DNA of 5,840 bases from Clostridia bacterium (GTDB taxonomy: Bacteria > Bacillota > Clostridia > Christensenellales > QALW01), in assembly GCA_900769815.1 (NCBI GenBank), contig CAAGID010000001.1, positions 1-5,840 of the forward strand. Direction: 5' to 3'. Each line of letters starts with the position of its first letter. Position 1 is the first letter of the stretch. The position numbers and the translations under genes are program-made. Under the pieces are notes generated by a model that saw nothing but the letters and a program-made list of their open reading frames with translations, was not told the origin of the DNA and did no database searches. Below are positions 5,615-5,840 of the stretch, piece after piece.

Positions 5615-5643
5615 ATTATACCACAAACAAAAGAAAAATGCAA
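5615..5643 (-). promoter_or_regulatory. sigma-A-type promoter of the SleB-like gene
   Basis: On the minus strand the -35 box is TTGCAT (5643-5638) and the -10 box is TATAAT (5620-5615), with a 17-bp spacer and a TGG extension directly before the -10. Transcription would begin near 5608, about 30 bases before the start codon. I see no convincing sporulation sigma-G site. A 5-bp direct repeat GACAC at 5669-5673 and 5679-5683 (minus strand GTGTC) lies upstream, but it is too short to call an operator. Confidence 0.7.
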
Positions 5644-5685
5644 CACTTTTGTAATAAATTAGTTTTTCGACACAATTAGACACGG

Positions 5686-5716
5686 AAAAATAAAAAGACT
5701 CCGAGAATTCGGAGTC
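5686..5716 (-). terminator. intrinsic terminator of a minus-strand gene outside the window
   Basis: On the minus strand GACTCCGA (5716-5709) pairs with TCGGAGTC (5704-5697) around a 4-nt loop, followed by TTTTTATTTTT (5696-5686). It sits upstream of the SleB-like promoter, so it must serve a transcript arriving from beyond the right edge. Confidence 0.8.
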
Positions 5717-5718
5717 AT

Positions 5719-5739
5719 TCTGCTGACAAAGTCAGCAGA
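5719..5739. other. perfect 9-bp hairpin next to terminator
   Basis: TCTGCTGAC (5719-5727) pairs perfectly with GTCAGCAGA (5731-5739) around AAA. It lies two bases from the terminator hairpin and 24 bases before the right 77-bp repeat. The bases around the left terminator (123-154) resemble the reverse complement of 5697-5766 in short blocks (AAGGGTTT, TCTGA, ACTCCGA), so this hairpin may be an insertion within a shared composite unit. Confidence 0.6.
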
Positions 5740-5763
5740 CTGTCAGAGTTCGAGAAACCCTTG

Positions 5764-5840
5764 CAAGTCAAGGCGCAGAACTTGCAAAAGAGGGAGTTTA
5801 CACAGACGTAAATGACCGAATTTTGCAAGTGAATGCAACG
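5764..5840 (+). repeat. 77-bp dispersed repeat, right copy
   Basis: This copy is identical to 1-77 and in the same orientation, and it runs to the last base of the window. The preceding TTG extends an extra inverted repeat: TTGCAAGT at 5761-5768 with ACTTGCAA at 5780-5787. That could compete with the long fold described for the left copy. No coding frame is supported in the stretch from 5741 onward. Confidence 0.85.

Noticed and set aside
5585..5683. Upstream extension of the SleB-like gene to an ATG at 5683
   Set aside because: It would cross the promoter and the AAGGAGG site and would bury the signal peptide behind about 35 extra residues.
1..5840. Small plasmid
   Set aside because: The identical ends would allow a circle, but no replication, partition, mobilisation or toxin-antitoxin gene is present; kept only as an alternative in the end-repeat finding.

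Overview
The window looks like chromosomal DNA from an AT-rich, spore-forming member of the Clostridia, probably an uncultured gut or rumen lineage. The evidence is a SleB-type cell-wall hydrolase, strong AGGAGG-like ribosome binding sites, TATAAT promoters with an upstream TGG, and short intrinsic terminators. The organism is an inference; there is no rRNA, tRNA or other marker gene. All three supported genes lie on the minus strand. I see no replication, mobilisation, transposase, phage or CRISPR genes.

Layout, following minus-strand transcription from right to left. An outside gene appears to end at an intrinsic terminator (5686-5716). A sigma-A-like promoter (5615-5643) then drives a 512-residue secreted protein (4040-5578) with a signal peptide, four peptidoglycan-binding repeats and a SleB-type hydrolase domain. 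Its 3' region (3833-4039) holds a very long imperfect hairpin that starts at the stop codon, a repeat module and an intrinsic terminator. Next comes a well-formed promoter (3733-3761) directly preceded by two 18-bp direct repeats 21 bp apart, a geometry typical of AraC-family activators. It drives a two-gene operon of tandem paralogues (2070-3692 and 419-2059). Both encode cytoplasmic DUF5060/DUF4038-type putative glycoside hydrolases, and the second gene's ribosome binding site overlaps the first gene's stop codon. After the second gene come a string of small palindromes (264-383), a second copy of the repeat module (181-204) and a bidirectional terminator hairpin (144-171).

The operon is best read as an inducible unit for intracellular breakdown of an imported plant or host oligosaccharide. 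The SleB-like gene is a separate transcription unit, with no sign that the two share a function.

The most unusual content is non-coding. The first and last 77 bases of the window are identical. That 77-mer, and an unrelated-looking stretch at 3944-4006, both fold on the plus strand into one architecture: outer helix, tandem G-A mismatches, 2 bp, a second tandem mismatch, 6 bp, 6-nt loop. Paired positions differ between them in a compensatory way. This points to a dispersed structured-RNA (or structured-DNA) repeat family. The exact 77-base end overlap also suggests that the window is a complete de Bruijn-graph contig bounded by this repeat, or a circle.
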